Of a stretch of DNA of 64,000 nt, positions 1 to 6,608 are shown in pieces; within the stretch, counting starts at the first letter, position 1, and each line of letters starts with the position of its first letter. Origin of the DNA: Paenibacillus pinisoli (lineage in GTDB: Bacteria; Bacillota; Bacilli; Paenibacillales; Paenibacillaceae). A model generated the notes under the pieces. That model was not told where the DNA came from, searched no databases, and saw only the letters and a program-made list of their open reading frames with translations. A program made the position numbers and the translations under genes. The DNA is taken from NCBI RefSeq assembly GCF_003605435.1, contig NZ_QXQB01000005.1, forward strand, positions 338,337 to 402,336, given 5' to 3'.

Positions 1-94
1 TCCAGCTGCCAACCGCGCCTATGTATGTTGTATTCATGGATGTGTCCCGCTCCGGATGAATGGAACGGTATGAAGAAGGATTCATTATCATCAT
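1..94 (-). CDS. Partial CDS, possibly the N-terminus of a YneA-like SOS division suppressor
   Basis: An open frame reads off the left edge on the minus strand from an ATG at 94 (alternative ATG at 85), with a GGGGTG ribosome-binding-like stretch at about 101-106. The visible peptide contains SYRSIHPERD and shows no domain by itself. It diverges from lexA across a region with LexA boxes. In Bacillus the gene divergent from lexA is the division inhibitor yneA, so YneA is the first guess. Only about 31 codons are present, so the identity rests on position. Confidence 0.35.
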   Translation of the reverse strand, partial: MMIMNPSSYRSIHPERDTSMNTTYIGAVGSW

Positions 95-134
95 TATCAG
101 CACCCCAAACATTTGTTCTGTTTTCAGATTAGCA

Positions 135-220
135 CGAACAAGTGTTCCAGTCAACACAAAAATACGAACCTTTGTGCTTGAGAACTTATGTTTGTACGAA
201 CTGTGGTTCTGTGTTATAAT
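135..220 (+). promoter_or_regulatory. lexA promoter with LexA (SOS) boxes
   Basis: A sigma-A promoter reads TTGTAC at 192-197, a 17-nt spacer, then TATAAT at 215-220. A LexA box of the Gram-positive type (GAAC-N4-GTTC) lies in the spacer at 198-209 (GAACTGTGGTTC). A second perfect box is at 136-147 (GAACAAGTGTTC), and weaker half-matches are at 165-178 and 182-193. The spacer position suits direct autorepression. The upstream box could serve the divergent gene. Confidence 0.88.
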
Positions 221-252
221 TTGACACAATAAGATGAATGGAGATGATGTAC

Positions 253-876
253 GTGTCGAAGCTGTCCAAACGGCAACATTCGATTCTTGAATTTATCAAG
301 CAGGAAGTACGGGAGAAGGGTTACCCGCCCTCCGTTCGGGAAATCGCAGAAGCCGTTGGCCTGCTGTCCAGTTCCACCGTTCACGGCCATCTGGACAGGC
401 TGGAGAAGAAGGGCTTCATCCGCCGCGACCCGACCAAGCCCCGCGCTATCGAGATTTTGAACCAAGACGATAACCAGGACAACGTCATCCCGTTCCCAGT
501 CGCGCAAGTACCGATCGTAGGCAAGGTTACGGCTGGTATTCCGATTACGGCTACGGAGAACATAGAGGATTATTTCCCCCTTCCATCCCATTATGTGGGG
601 GACAGCAAAGTGTTTATCTTGAACGTTGTAGGCGAAAGCATGATCGAAGCCGGCATACATAACGGCGACTACGTCATTGTGCGCCAGCAGCAGACAGCCA
701 ACAACGGCGAGATCGTCGTCGCGATGACAGAGGATGACGAGGCTACGGTCAAGACGTTCTACAAGGAGAAGGATCATATCCGCCTCCAACCGGAGAATGA
801 GACAATGGAGCCGATCCGTCTTAAGAATGTCACTATTCTCGGCAAGGTTATCGGATTGTTCCGCGATATCCACTAG
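253..876 (+). CDS. lexA: LexA repressor (SOS regulator, S24 autopeptidase)
   Basis: LexA binds SOS boxes as a dimer and cleaves itself when RecA filaments form on damaged DNA. From the GTG at 253 the protein is 207 residues, close to the usual 205. It starts MSKLSKRQ like the Bacillus protein and has GGAG at 240-243 at a workable distance; in-frame ATGs at 238, 244 and 247 are poorly spaced. The winged helix (about 8-65) contains GYPPSVREI and SSTVHGHLDRL. The cleavage site is Ala94-Gly95 (KVTAGIP). The catalytic dyad is Ser129 (VVGESM) and Lys167 (TVKTFY). Its promoter carries its own boxes, so it should be autoregulated. Confidence 0.97.
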   Translation: MSKLSKRQHSILEFIKQEVREKGYPPSVREIAEAVGLLSSSTVHGHLDRLEKKGFIRRDPTKPRAIEILNQDDNQDNVIPFPVAQVPIVGKVTAGIPITATENIEDYFPLPSHYVGDSKVFILNVVGESMIEAGIHNGDYVIVRQQQTANNGEIVVAMTEDDEATVKTFYKEKDHIRLQPENETMEPIRLKNVTILGKVIGLFRDIH

Positions 877-885
877 GACAGCAAG

Positions 886-929
886 AAGGCTGCTCGCATG
901 AAGTTAACTTCATGAGAACAGCCTTTTTT
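886..929 (+). terminator. lexA terminator
   Basis: A long hairpin with AAGGCTG and CAGCCTT arms and a central ATGAAGTTAACTTCAT palindrome is followed by a T-run, just after the lexA stop. Confidence 0.85.
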
Positions 930-1041
930 ATTTGAATGGGTTAATCAAGCGACGGGTTCTCTCTACATAATCAAGCCATTTCAGTTCAATGCTTCACCAT
1001 CGCATTCATACTGCCGATATATAGAGCAGGAGGTGTATAAT

Positions 1042-1218
1042 TTGGATATTGGCGCACTATCAATAGCACTGAGTCAATCAAAGCTGGCGCAATCCGTAGG
1101 CATCAAGATGCTGAGCATCGCCAAAGGACAAGCCGAGCAGCAAGGTCAGCAGTTGGCCGAGATGATCGGCAAGAGCCTGGACCCTAATATCGGACAAAAC
1201 CTGGATATTCGAGCTTAA
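1042..1218 (+). CDS. YjfB-family small protein (putative motility protein)
   Basis: This 58-residue protein starts at TTG 1042, seven bases after an AGGAGGTG site (1028-1035). It reads MDIGALSIALSQSKLAQ at the N-terminus and ends NLDIRA. The MDI-ALS start, the Gln-rich middle (GQAEQQGQQLAEMIGKSL) and the LDIR end match the YjfB family of Bacillus and Paenibacillus. That family is annotated as putative motility protein without firm experimental support. No signal peptide or membrane segment is seen. A terminator follows directly, so it is probably monocistronic. Confidence 0.72.
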   Translation: MDIGALSIALSQSKLAQSVGIKMLSIAKGQAEQQGQQLAEMIGKSLDPNIGQNLDIRA

Positions 1219-1224
1219 TGATCC

Positions 1225-1247
1225 AACCCGCAAATATGCGGGTTTTT
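1225..1247 (+). terminator. Terminator of the YjfB-like gene
   Basis: AACCCGC and GCGGGTT arms with a six-base loop are followed by TTTC, seven bases after the stop codon. Confidence 0.85.
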
Positions 1248-1266
1248 CTTTTGTACCGCTTCCCTG

Positions 1267-1464
1267 CTACACCTTACGCGCTAGTTTGGATATTTCCACA
1301 TCGACCACATTATCCGTTTTGAAAATACGCATGGCCTCAGCCGAGTAACAGTATGCTTTGAACTGATTGCCCTTTACAGAAATAATTCGCACATCGCGAA
1401 TCGATACGTTTTTCTTCCTGTCGATGTATATCAGCTGCACGACTTTGCCAATATAGCTCTCCAT
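1267..1464 (-). CDS. Small WYL-domain-like protein, probably SOS-controlled
   Basis: A 65-residue protein starts MESYIGKVVQLIYIDRKK (ATG 1464, GGCGGTGATG upstream). The pattern of IxYID, then a basic stretch, then VRIISVKGNQFKAYCY and MRIFKTDNVVDVEI, resembles the ligand-binding WYL domain cut down to a single module with no DNA-binding part. Stand-alone short WYL proteins exist in Firmicutes but their role is not established. Its promoter carries two LexA-like boxes and it sits just beyond lexA, so induction by DNA damage is likely. WYL assignment is by eye; the alternative is an unclassified conserved protein. Confidence 0.65.
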   Translation of the reverse strand: MESYIGKVVQLIYIDRKKNVSIRDVRIISVKGNQFKAYCYSAEAMRIFKTDNVVDVEISKLARKV

Positions 1465-1480
1465 GCCATCACCGCCTGAA

Positions 1481-1524
1481 CGAATGTATGTTCTTATTAT
1501 ACCCAAAACATACGTTCGCGTAAC
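1481..1524 (-). promoter_or_regulatory. Promoter with two LexA-like boxes for the WYL-like gene
   Basis: On the minus strand TATAAT lies at 1501-1496, with a weak -35 near 1520-1525. Two boxes each differ at one position from GAAC-N4-GTTC: 1482-1493 (GAATGTATGTTC on plus) just downstream of the -10, and 1506-1517 (AAACATACGTTC) in the spacer. This geometry fits LexA repression. Confidence 0.7.
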
Positions 1525-1561
1525 ATGCAGTTTTTAACTTTTTTCCAGGCAACGCCATCCG

Positions 1562-3385
1562 TTATACGCCCAGCGCCTGCTCCTCCCATTCCTTCGTATA
1601 CCAGCCCGCTTGCTTGCGGAACATCGCGGCATATTCCCCGTTGCGCTCCATCAGCTCATCGTGATTGCCCTCTTCTGCCAGACAGCCGTCCTTTAACACT
1701 AGAATGCGATCAGCAAACCGGCAGCTTCCAAGGCGATGAGTAATAAAAACCGCTGTCTTCCCGCTTGTCAGCTTCATCAAATTTTCGAAGATCGCCGCTT
1801 CGGTCATCGGATCAAGCGATGCAGTAGGCTCGTCCAATACAATCAGCTCGAACTCCCGGTAAAACGCCCGATTCAGCGCAATTCGCTGCCATTGCCCGTA
1901 AGACAGCTCATGGCCGCCATCAAATTGAATGCCCAGCACAGTATCCCAGCCTTGCGGCAGCTTATGGATGAAGGAGGCGGTATTCGCCTCTTCGCTGGAC
2001 CTGCGAAGCTTGTCCCGGTTGCCCAGCTCGTCAATACCGCCGAGACCGATGTTCTCCCATACGGGGAAAGGAAACTGAACAAAGTCCTGGAATATCGCGC
2101 TCATACGGTTTCGAAGGCCTTCCGGCTCAATATTCTCATACTCCACCCCATCCACTGCCACCCTGCCTTTGTCCGGCTTATATAGACCAAGCAAACACTT
2201 AGCCAGCGTGCTTTTGCCCGCTCCGTTATCCCCTACAATCGCAATGGTCTCGCCAGCCCTGATCGCGAAGCTTATGCCATTCAAGGCCGGATTAGGCGCA
2301 CCGTCATAATGAAACGTCAGCTGCTCTACCGTTATCCCCTGCTTAATGGGAGAAGGAAATGGTTGATCTCCCTTTCCTCCGCTTTCTTCAGGAAGCTCGA
2401 TGAATGAAAGCATTTCATTGGCATGCAGCAGGCCCTGATGAATATTGGAGTAGCCCTGTGCCAGGCCTTGTACAAGAGACTGCGAGCTGAATAGCGCTTG
2501 CGCCAGCGCCACATATTGACCGATGGCCAGTCCGCCATTGGCGCCGGTATGCAAAGCGAACAGCAGCATGACGCTAAGCAACATTACCGTCAGCATCTGC
2601 ACCCCGTAGGTGATGCCGATCGTTTTGCGCTCAAGCGACAGCAGCCTGTCCATATTTCTGAGCGCAATCCGTTTCCATTTGGCAATCAAATAAGAAGCCA
2701 TTCCAAACACGCGAATTTCCTTGGCCCCTTCTCTGCTCTTGAGCAAATTGCTGATAAAGGATGACATCCGCTCATCCGGCGTTTGTCGTATAATGAGCTT
2801 GAACAACGCTTTGCTCTCGTACAAATAAGACCCAAGCATCGGCACAACAAGCAAAAGCATACCCAGCGACAGCAGCCAATGGAATTGGGCCAGCACCACC
2901 ATATAGCCGACCACGGTTATTAAATTTTGAATCATCGTCAACACGGTAAATATAATGCCGATTCCTTGCATCTGCATGCTGAAGGAAGTTCGTTGCAGCC
3001 GGTCATAATTCAAGTGGTTGTCAAAATAAGAGAGCGGCAGCCGGTTCACCTTCGTCGATAGCAGTTCATCAAAGTATAGCTTGGCACGCTGGTTAAACAA
3101 TTGCTGCGTGTATTTGAATACGGCTCCTATCAATACGCCTGATACAAGCAGTGCAAGCTGAAGCCCGACAAGCAAGTATACGCCGCGCATTCCGTCCCCG
3201 TTATTCCCTTGGAAAAGCATCGCCGCTTCCTCGACAAGCTTGCTCGTAATAGCCAGCTGCGCAATCGGCACAAATGCTTGCGCTAATGTCAGAGCAATCA
3301 GAACGACAAGCGCCGTCCCGGATATTCTCCACAGTATGGGGATCATCGACCCGAATGTGCGCAGCTTGCTGAACGATTCATTCAT
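1562..3385 (-). CDS. ABC exporter, fused permease and ATPase (no peptidase domain)
   Basis: A 607-residue half-transporter for export. The N-terminal about 320 residues form the six-helix membrane domain, with hydrophobic stretches near 17-40, 68-90, 150-190 and 265-300. The C-terminal nucleotide-binding domain has Walker A GDNGAGKST, a Q-loop at FQDFVQFPF, signature LSYGQWQR, Walker B LIVLDEPTASLDP and the switch His in ITHRLGS. There is no N-terminal C39 peptidase, so any cargo would be leaderless or processed elsewhere. It is the last gene of a minus-strand cassette and overlaps the preceding gene by ATGA. Context points to export of the cysteine-rich peptide encoded at 4876-5019. Confidence 0.92.
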   Translation of the reverse strand: MNESFSKLRTFGSMIPILWRISGTALVVLIALTLAQAFVPIAQLAITSKLVEEAAMLFQGNNGDGMRGVYLLVGLQLALLVSGVLIGAVFKYTQQLFNQRAKLYFDELLSTKVNRLPLSYFDNHLNYDRLQRTSFSMQMQGIGIIFTVLTMIQNLITVVGYMVVLAQFHWLLSLGMLLLVVPMLGSYLYESKALFKLIIRQTPDERMSSFISNLLKSREGAKEIRVFGMASYLIAKWKRIALRNMDRLLSLERKTIGITYGVQMLTVMLLSVMLLFALHTGANGGLAIGQYVALAQALFSSQSLVQGLAQGYSNIHQGLLHANEMLSFIELPEESGGKGDQPFPSPIKQGITVEQLTFHYDGAPNPALNGISFAIRAGETIAIVGDNGAGKSTLAKCLLGLYKPDKGRVAVDGVEYENIEPEGLRNRMSAIFQDFVQFPFPVWENIGLGGIDELGNRDKLRRSSEEANTASFIHKLPQGWDTVLGIQFDGGHELSYGQWQRIALNRAFYREFELIVLDEPTASLDPMTEAAIFENLMKLTSGKTAVFITHRLGSCRFADRILVLKDGCLAEEGNHDELMERNGEYAAMFRKQAGWYTKEWEEQALGV

Positions 3386-3783
3386 GAGATCTCCTGGCGG
3401 GCAATATAGAGCGGATAATGGGCGATTGTCTGCCCCTCTTCATCCGTCATAACAAAGTGGAACAACCCCTCACCGTGTACGACAAAACGCGGCTGAAACG
3501 CCATATCGATACCGGCCGGAACCGGCGATACACGCTTGTTGACTAATCCTTCGCACCTCTTCTCCCATACGATCCCCTGATCGTCGTCATAAACCTTTAT
3601 CCATACCACACCTTGGTTCATGCCGAAAAACAATACTTTTGCCCAAAGATAAAAAAGCGTAACCGATGGAAACGTACGTATGTGCACGACATTGCGCACA
3701 TTCTGAATGCAGTGGGCTCTTGCCTCGTAATTGTCCGTCACCCGGTCTGCGATAATAAGCTGTCCGCTTACTGCTGCATGCAT
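3382..3783 (-). CDS. Conserved hypothetical protein, DUF6941-like
   Basis: 133 residues from ATG 3783, with AGGGG nine bases upstream; a TTG at 3789 is an alternative. It starts MHAAVSGQLIIADRVTDN and contains VVWIKVYDDDQGIVWEK, then VSPVPAGIDMAFQPRFVVHGEGLFHF. The order of a short N-terminal adaptor-like strand, a beta-rich core and a PGxxxF-type edge is reminiscent of DUF6941, but I cannot confirm this. There is no signal peptide and no Cys pair. Its stop overlaps the start of the ABC exporter (ATGA), so the two are translationally coupled. Its part in the peptide cassette is unknown; immunity or maturation are guesses. Confidence 0.6.
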   Translation of the reverse strand: MHAAVSGQLIIADRVTDNYEARAHCIQNVRNVVHIRTFPSVTLFYLWAKVLFFGMNQGVVWIKVYDDDQGIVWEKRCEGLVNKRVSPVPAGIDMAFQPRFVVHGEGLFHFVMTDEEGQTIAHYPLYIARQEIS

Positions 3784-3824
3784 GATCAACGTCCCCTTTG
3801 GAATGAATGATGGAAATTTTCGGC

Positions 3825-4298
3825 CTACTCTCTATGGGTCTCGCTTTGCTCATATAGATGCTCGATGTGCTGAATCGTAAATTTCTGCATCATAAGTCCC
3901 TTTTCCAGCATGATGGCCCCAGGAGTCGCCTCTAGCCCGAACCTCGCTTTATACACATTTTCCTCCATCGTATGGACGGGGAATGAGTAATCGTAATAAC
4001 TAACCAACTCCTCATTCTCCTCCTTCTTCCCGCTGCTGACAACCAGGAGCAAACCGTCGAAGTTATCCGCATAGGCAACCAGTTCAGGAAGCAGATCTAT
4101 ACAGCTGCTGCAAGTTAGCGAAACAAACAGCACGGCGGCCCTCTCCGCGTCCGCTAGCCTGGGATCCAAGTCCATACCAGGGAAGGGCTCGCCAGGGACA
4201 AAAGGCTGTTCTGCCGTTTCTGTCGGACCTGAAGCGTAGGTCTGCTCTCTCTCCAGCGTCTCCCGTTTGAATAAATCCCGAAAGTTCAGCTTGCTCAT
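3825..4298 (-). CDS. Thioredoxin-fold protein with a CSSC motif
   Basis: 157 residues from ATG 4298, sharing ATGA with the end of the gene before it. After a polar N-terminal stretch of about 50 residues comes AAVLFVSLTCSSCIDLLPEL, a redoxin CxxC site, then LLLVVSSGKKEENEEL and the cis-Pro region EATPGAIML. There is no signal peptide or membrane anchor, so it would act in the cytoplasm or beside the exporter. Together with the next redoxin it probably controls the thiol state of the eight-cysteine peptide encoded upstream. This parallels BdbA/BdbB in sublancin and SkfH in the sporulation killing factor locus; the link is inference. Confidence 0.78.
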   Translation of the reverse strand: MSKLNFRDLFKRETLEREQTYASGPTETAEQPFVPGEPFPGMDLDPRLADAERAAVLFVSLTCSSCIDLLPELVAYADNFDGLLLVVSSGKKEENEELVSYYDYSFPVHTMEENVYKARFGLEATPGAIMLEKGLMMQKFTIQHIEHLYEQSETHRE

Positions 4299-4792
4299 CC
4301 TTGTTCCTCCTTTAGCGCGAGCGCAATTTCCGGCTCCATAAATCGTTTGAACGGAGCCATCAGCTTGCCCCAGAACTCCAAGCTTCCCGCATGCTCGATC
4401 GTAATGATCTGGCCCTCTGCATTCAACCCGTAGGCCCATGGATAACCGCGAGTCTTCAGCTCGCCAAGCAGCACATCATCCGTTGCATGATAAAGCCGCG
4501 CAGCCGGGTGGAAGATTTCCTTTGCTTGTTCGAATGCCGATTCCTCTGTATCGATGAAGACAATCAGATTCATTGAAGGGTGGCGATGGATCAAAGCGTC
4601 GATCGCCTCCATCGCGGGCAAGCAAGGCGCACAGGTCGTGCTGATCGTAGTAACCAATAAGTAATCCGTAATAAAATCATATAATTGCAAGGAATCGTAA
4701 TTAGGAATACGTATATTAGGCATGAAATCGCCGATTTGCAATCCTTCTTCTACTTTCAGAAAAGACGGCACCGCCTTCTCCCTCTGGCTCAT
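4295..4792 (-). CDS. TlpA-like thioredoxin-fold protein with a CAPC motif
   Basis: 165 residues from ATG 4792, with GAGGGGGAG upstream. The N-terminus reads MSQREKAVPSFLKVEEGLQ and leads to LQIGDFMPNIRIPNYDS, the usual start of an AhpC/TlpA redoxin. The active-site motif is TTISTTCAPCLPAME, followed by LIVFIDTEE and GYPWAYGLNAEGQI with the region of the cis-Pro loop altered. No signal peptide is visible. It is the first gene after a hairpin that follows the Cys-rich peptide, and it overlaps the second redoxin by four bases. Two unlike redoxins side by side suggest an oxidase/reductase or relay pair. Confidence 0.8.
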   Translation of the reverse strand: MSQREKAVPSFLKVEEGLQIGDFMPNIRIPNYDSLQLYDFITDYLLVTTISTTCAPCLPAMEAIDALIHRHPSMNLIVFIDTEESAFEQAKEIFHPAARLYHATDDVLLGELKTRGYPWAYGLNAEGQIITIEHAGSLEFWGKLMAPFKRFMEPEIALALKEEQG

Positions 4793-4823
4793 AATGCATG
4801 CTCCCCCTCTTCGCAACGAAATA

Positions 4824-4861
4824 GCAGAAAGAGAATCTCTCAAGCAAGCTGAGAGATTCTC
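4824..4861 (-). terminator. Leaky terminator/processing hairpin after the Cys-rich peptide gene
   Basis: A perfect 12-bp stem (GAGAATCTCTCA at 4831-4842, partner at 4850-4861) with a seven-base loop lies 14 bases beyond the peptide stop. The bases after it on the minus strand are only moderately T-rich (TTTCTGCTATT). Such a hairpin between a short abundant gene and its maturation genes typically lets a fraction of transcripts continue. Confidence 0.75.
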
Positions 4862-4875
4862 CATGAAACCTAATT

Positions 4876-5019
4876 TTACCAGCAATCACAAGGCCCGTTC
4901 ACACTGCAGTTCTCCGAAGGGCACACGAGTACTCTTCTTCTCGCGTTATTCGGCCCTGGGCAATAGCTCGTGCAATACGTGACCCATACTGTGGATCTGC
5001 ATCCGTTTGGACATGCCAT
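4876..5019 (-). CDS. 47-residue peptide with eight cysteines, putative disulfide-rich bacteriocin/RiPP precursor
   Basis: The gene has a near-perfect ribosome site (AAAGGAGGTG, about 5025-5034) and ATG 5019. The peptide begins MACPNGCRSTVWVTYC and ends CSVNGPCDCW. Cysteines are at 3, 7, 16, 20, 33, 38, 44 and 46 (spacing C-x3-C-x8-C-x3-C-x12-C-x4-C-x5-C-x-C). A basic RRR lies at 27-29, and three Gly-Pro type turns are present. There is no double-glycine leader and no signal peptide, so it would be leaderless or kept in the cell. Downstream lie two redoxins and an ABC exporter in one cassette. I do not recognise the sequence. Alternatives are a metal-binding peptide or a spore structural peptide. 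Confidence 0.78.
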   Translation of the reverse strand: MACPNGCRSTVWVTYCTSYCPGPNNARRRVLVCPSENCSVNGPCDCW

Positions 5020-5040
5020 TATGATTCACCTCCTTTCAAA

Positions 5041-5355
5041 AGCTGCTAATCATGAAAATTTATCTATCACCTCAAGCATAATTATAATATTTTTAGCATT
5101 TTTTCCTTTGATAGTTAACAATATATAACCATAATCTATTAATGTAAACGGTTTCAACGAAAGTTTACAAAACATTACAGCAATCGACAACATTCTCAAT
5201 CAATAATGACCTTCTCTCTCACTCCTGATTTGTAAAGCTCATTTGCTTTACTACTGGTTGAGTGTCCATGATCTTCTCCCTCACGCCCATCGTCCAATGG
5301 CATATAATGCAATATGTATTTTGTCAATTCTCATCCTAGCAGGAAGGAAATGATT
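5041..5355. other. AT-rich intergenic region upstream of the peptide cassette
   Basis: No gene is supported here. The stretch is markedly AT-rich compared with its flanks. A minus-strand TATAAT at 5096-5091 could be the -10 of the peptide cassette, but no good -35 accompanies it. On the plus side the 5350 ATG is too close to its AGGAAGG to be used; 5356 is preferred. Confidence 0.4.
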
Positions 5356-5640
5356 ATGAATAAAAATACAAATACAAATACAAATTCAAATTCAAATTCA
5401 AATTCAAATACAAACGCATCAAATCAGACATCTACACCTTCATCAACTGATATTCTGATTGCTACATTAGGAGATGGAATAACCGCAATCGCCGCTGGTC
5501 TTGCCTTAGAAGCATTGGAACACCCCAAGGGTCAGAGATCGCAAGTCCACGGCAATTCATCAAAGCAATTAGAAACAACAGAAGAACAACTGGATTTAAT
5601 AATGAGTGAGTTAGCACAAATCAGAAGCCTCTTTAGATGA
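5356..5640 (+). CDS. Small Asn/Thr/Ser-rich protein with a C-terminal helix, unknown
   Basis: 94 residues from ATG 5356 with AGGAAGG eight bases upstream. Residues 2-25 are almost only Asn, Thr and Ser alternating with each other. A hydrophobic Gly/Ala-rich stretch follows (TDILIATLGDGITAIAAGLA), then a charged helix (TTEEQLDLIMSELAQIRSLF). There is no signal peptide. The layout of a disordered, sugar-like Asn/Thr arm plus a hydrophobic and coiled segment would suit a spore surface or small membrane-associated protein, but no family is recognised. Confidence 0.6.
   Translation: MNKNTNTNTNSNSNSNSNTNASNQTSTPSSTDILIATLGDGITAIAAGLALEALEHPKGQRSQVHGNSSKQLETTEEQLDLIMSELAQIRSLFR
5365..5414 (+). repeat. 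Hexanucleotide-type microsatellite inside a coding region
   Basis: About eight units of AATACA/AATTCA in frame encode the alternating Asn-Thr and Asn-Ser arm of the gene starting at 5356. The unit is two codons long, so gain or loss of copies keeps the frame. Confidence 0.85.
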
Positions 5641-5846
5641 TTGCTTTTTGAGTGTTTTAGCCCCAACACCGCCATTACCTTATCCCTAGTCATCTAAGAC
5701 CTTCCTTTAGCTTTACTTCGCCTGAGTGATTCGGTCGAGGCGAGGCCCTTTAAAGCCTATATTTGCACCCATATTATTAGAGCAAGCTTCATCATACGTG
5801 TGTTGTGAATAGATTGATATCATCAATTTTGAGGAGGTATTAGAAA

Positions 5847-6101
5847 TTGGCACTTACCCCTTACCAAATGCAACATCAACAACAACATCATGAACCACAC
5901 CATGTCGTTCATCATCATCACTACCATCATTACCATCCCATGTATTACCATCCTCATGGTTCACACGGATATGGAATGCATGGACATGGAATGCACGGAC
6001 AGGGAATGCATGGACAGGGAATGCATGGACAGGGAATGCATGGCATGCACGGCGGGCATAGTGAGATGTCTGAACGGGTGAATCTTTATCGAAAAAAATA
6101 A
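5847..6101 (+). CDS. Histidine/glycine/methionine-rich repeat protein, unknown (possibly spore coat)
   Basis: 84 residues from TTG 5847, eight bases after GAGGAGGT. The N-terminal third is Gln/His-rich (QMQHQQQHHEPHHVVHHHHY), the middle has His-Pro-Tyr clusters, and residues about 43-67 are a run of GMHGQ pentapeptides. About a third of all residues are histidine. The tail is basic (NLYRKK). Metal binding is very likely on composition alone. Such proteins often sit in spore coats or act as Ni/Zn/Cu stores. No catalytic domain is present. Confidence 0.65.
   Translation: MALTPYQMQHQQQHHEPHHVVHHHHYHHYHPMYYHPHGSHGYGMHGHGMHGQGMHGQGMHGQGMHGMHGGHSEMSERVNLYRKK
5973..6042 (+). repeat. 15-bp coding tandem repeat (GMHGQ units)
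   Basis: Units close to GGAATGCATGGACAG start at 5973, 5988, 6003, 6018 and 6033. The period is five codons, and the last three copies are identical or nearly so, which indicates recent expansion. Confidence 0.88.
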
Positions 6102-6508
6102 ATATACAAGGAGAGAGTATTCATGCTCTTTCCTTTTCTCCTGTTCCCTCCACTCTTTGAGGCTAATGCATTTCATTTTGCCGCGAACTGTTTGCCTCAA
6201 AAAAGGGACTCGTTTCCCTGGCACCGCAAGCAATTCTTATTGTTTTGATACATAGTATGTTATACGATCCCAATACTTTTTGTGTTTGACAGCCCTGTGA
6301 ACTACGGACCAATTCTGCTGGGCCGCTTAACAGCTGCCTCTCTCACCAATATTTCTGGATGATTGTTTGAATAAGGGGTTAAGCAAGAGGAATTGTTCGA
6401 AGTAACGAAAACTGAACATTCAGATCGATTTATTGCCATCCTACTGCGAAACTTGAATAAAGAAACATACAACGTTTCGTATCATTTACTACTACTTATA
6501 TAGAATCA
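6102..6508. other. Intergenic stretch without a supported gene
   Basis: A possible weak hairpin lies after the His-rich gene. The only notable open frame is a 26-codon piece at 6282-6362 without a ribosome site. It may be a decayed gene end. I see nothing else. Confidence 0.4.
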
Positions 6509-6566
6509 GGGGGGCATATTGGGGGCGTCGATAAAATCGAACTAACCCTCACCAATATTGCCCCCC
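6509..6566. repeat. Long imperfect palindrome downstream of glnA
   Basis: GGGGGGCATATTGG at 6509-6522 pairs, with a single bulge, with CCAATATTGCCCCCC at 6552-6566. The loop contains a smaller TCGAT-AAA-ATCGA hairpin. There is no T-run on either side, so it is not a standard intrinsic terminator for glnA. It may still protect or stop the transcript. Confidence 0.7.
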
Positions 6567-6608
6567 GATGTTAAACCTCAAACCCTTGTTATTACTAAAC
6601 TTCCCCTA

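Noticed and set aside
6282..6362. 26-codon frame reading SPVNYGPILLGRL
   Set aside because: No ribosome site and a weak GTG start; could be a decayed gene end but cannot be supported.
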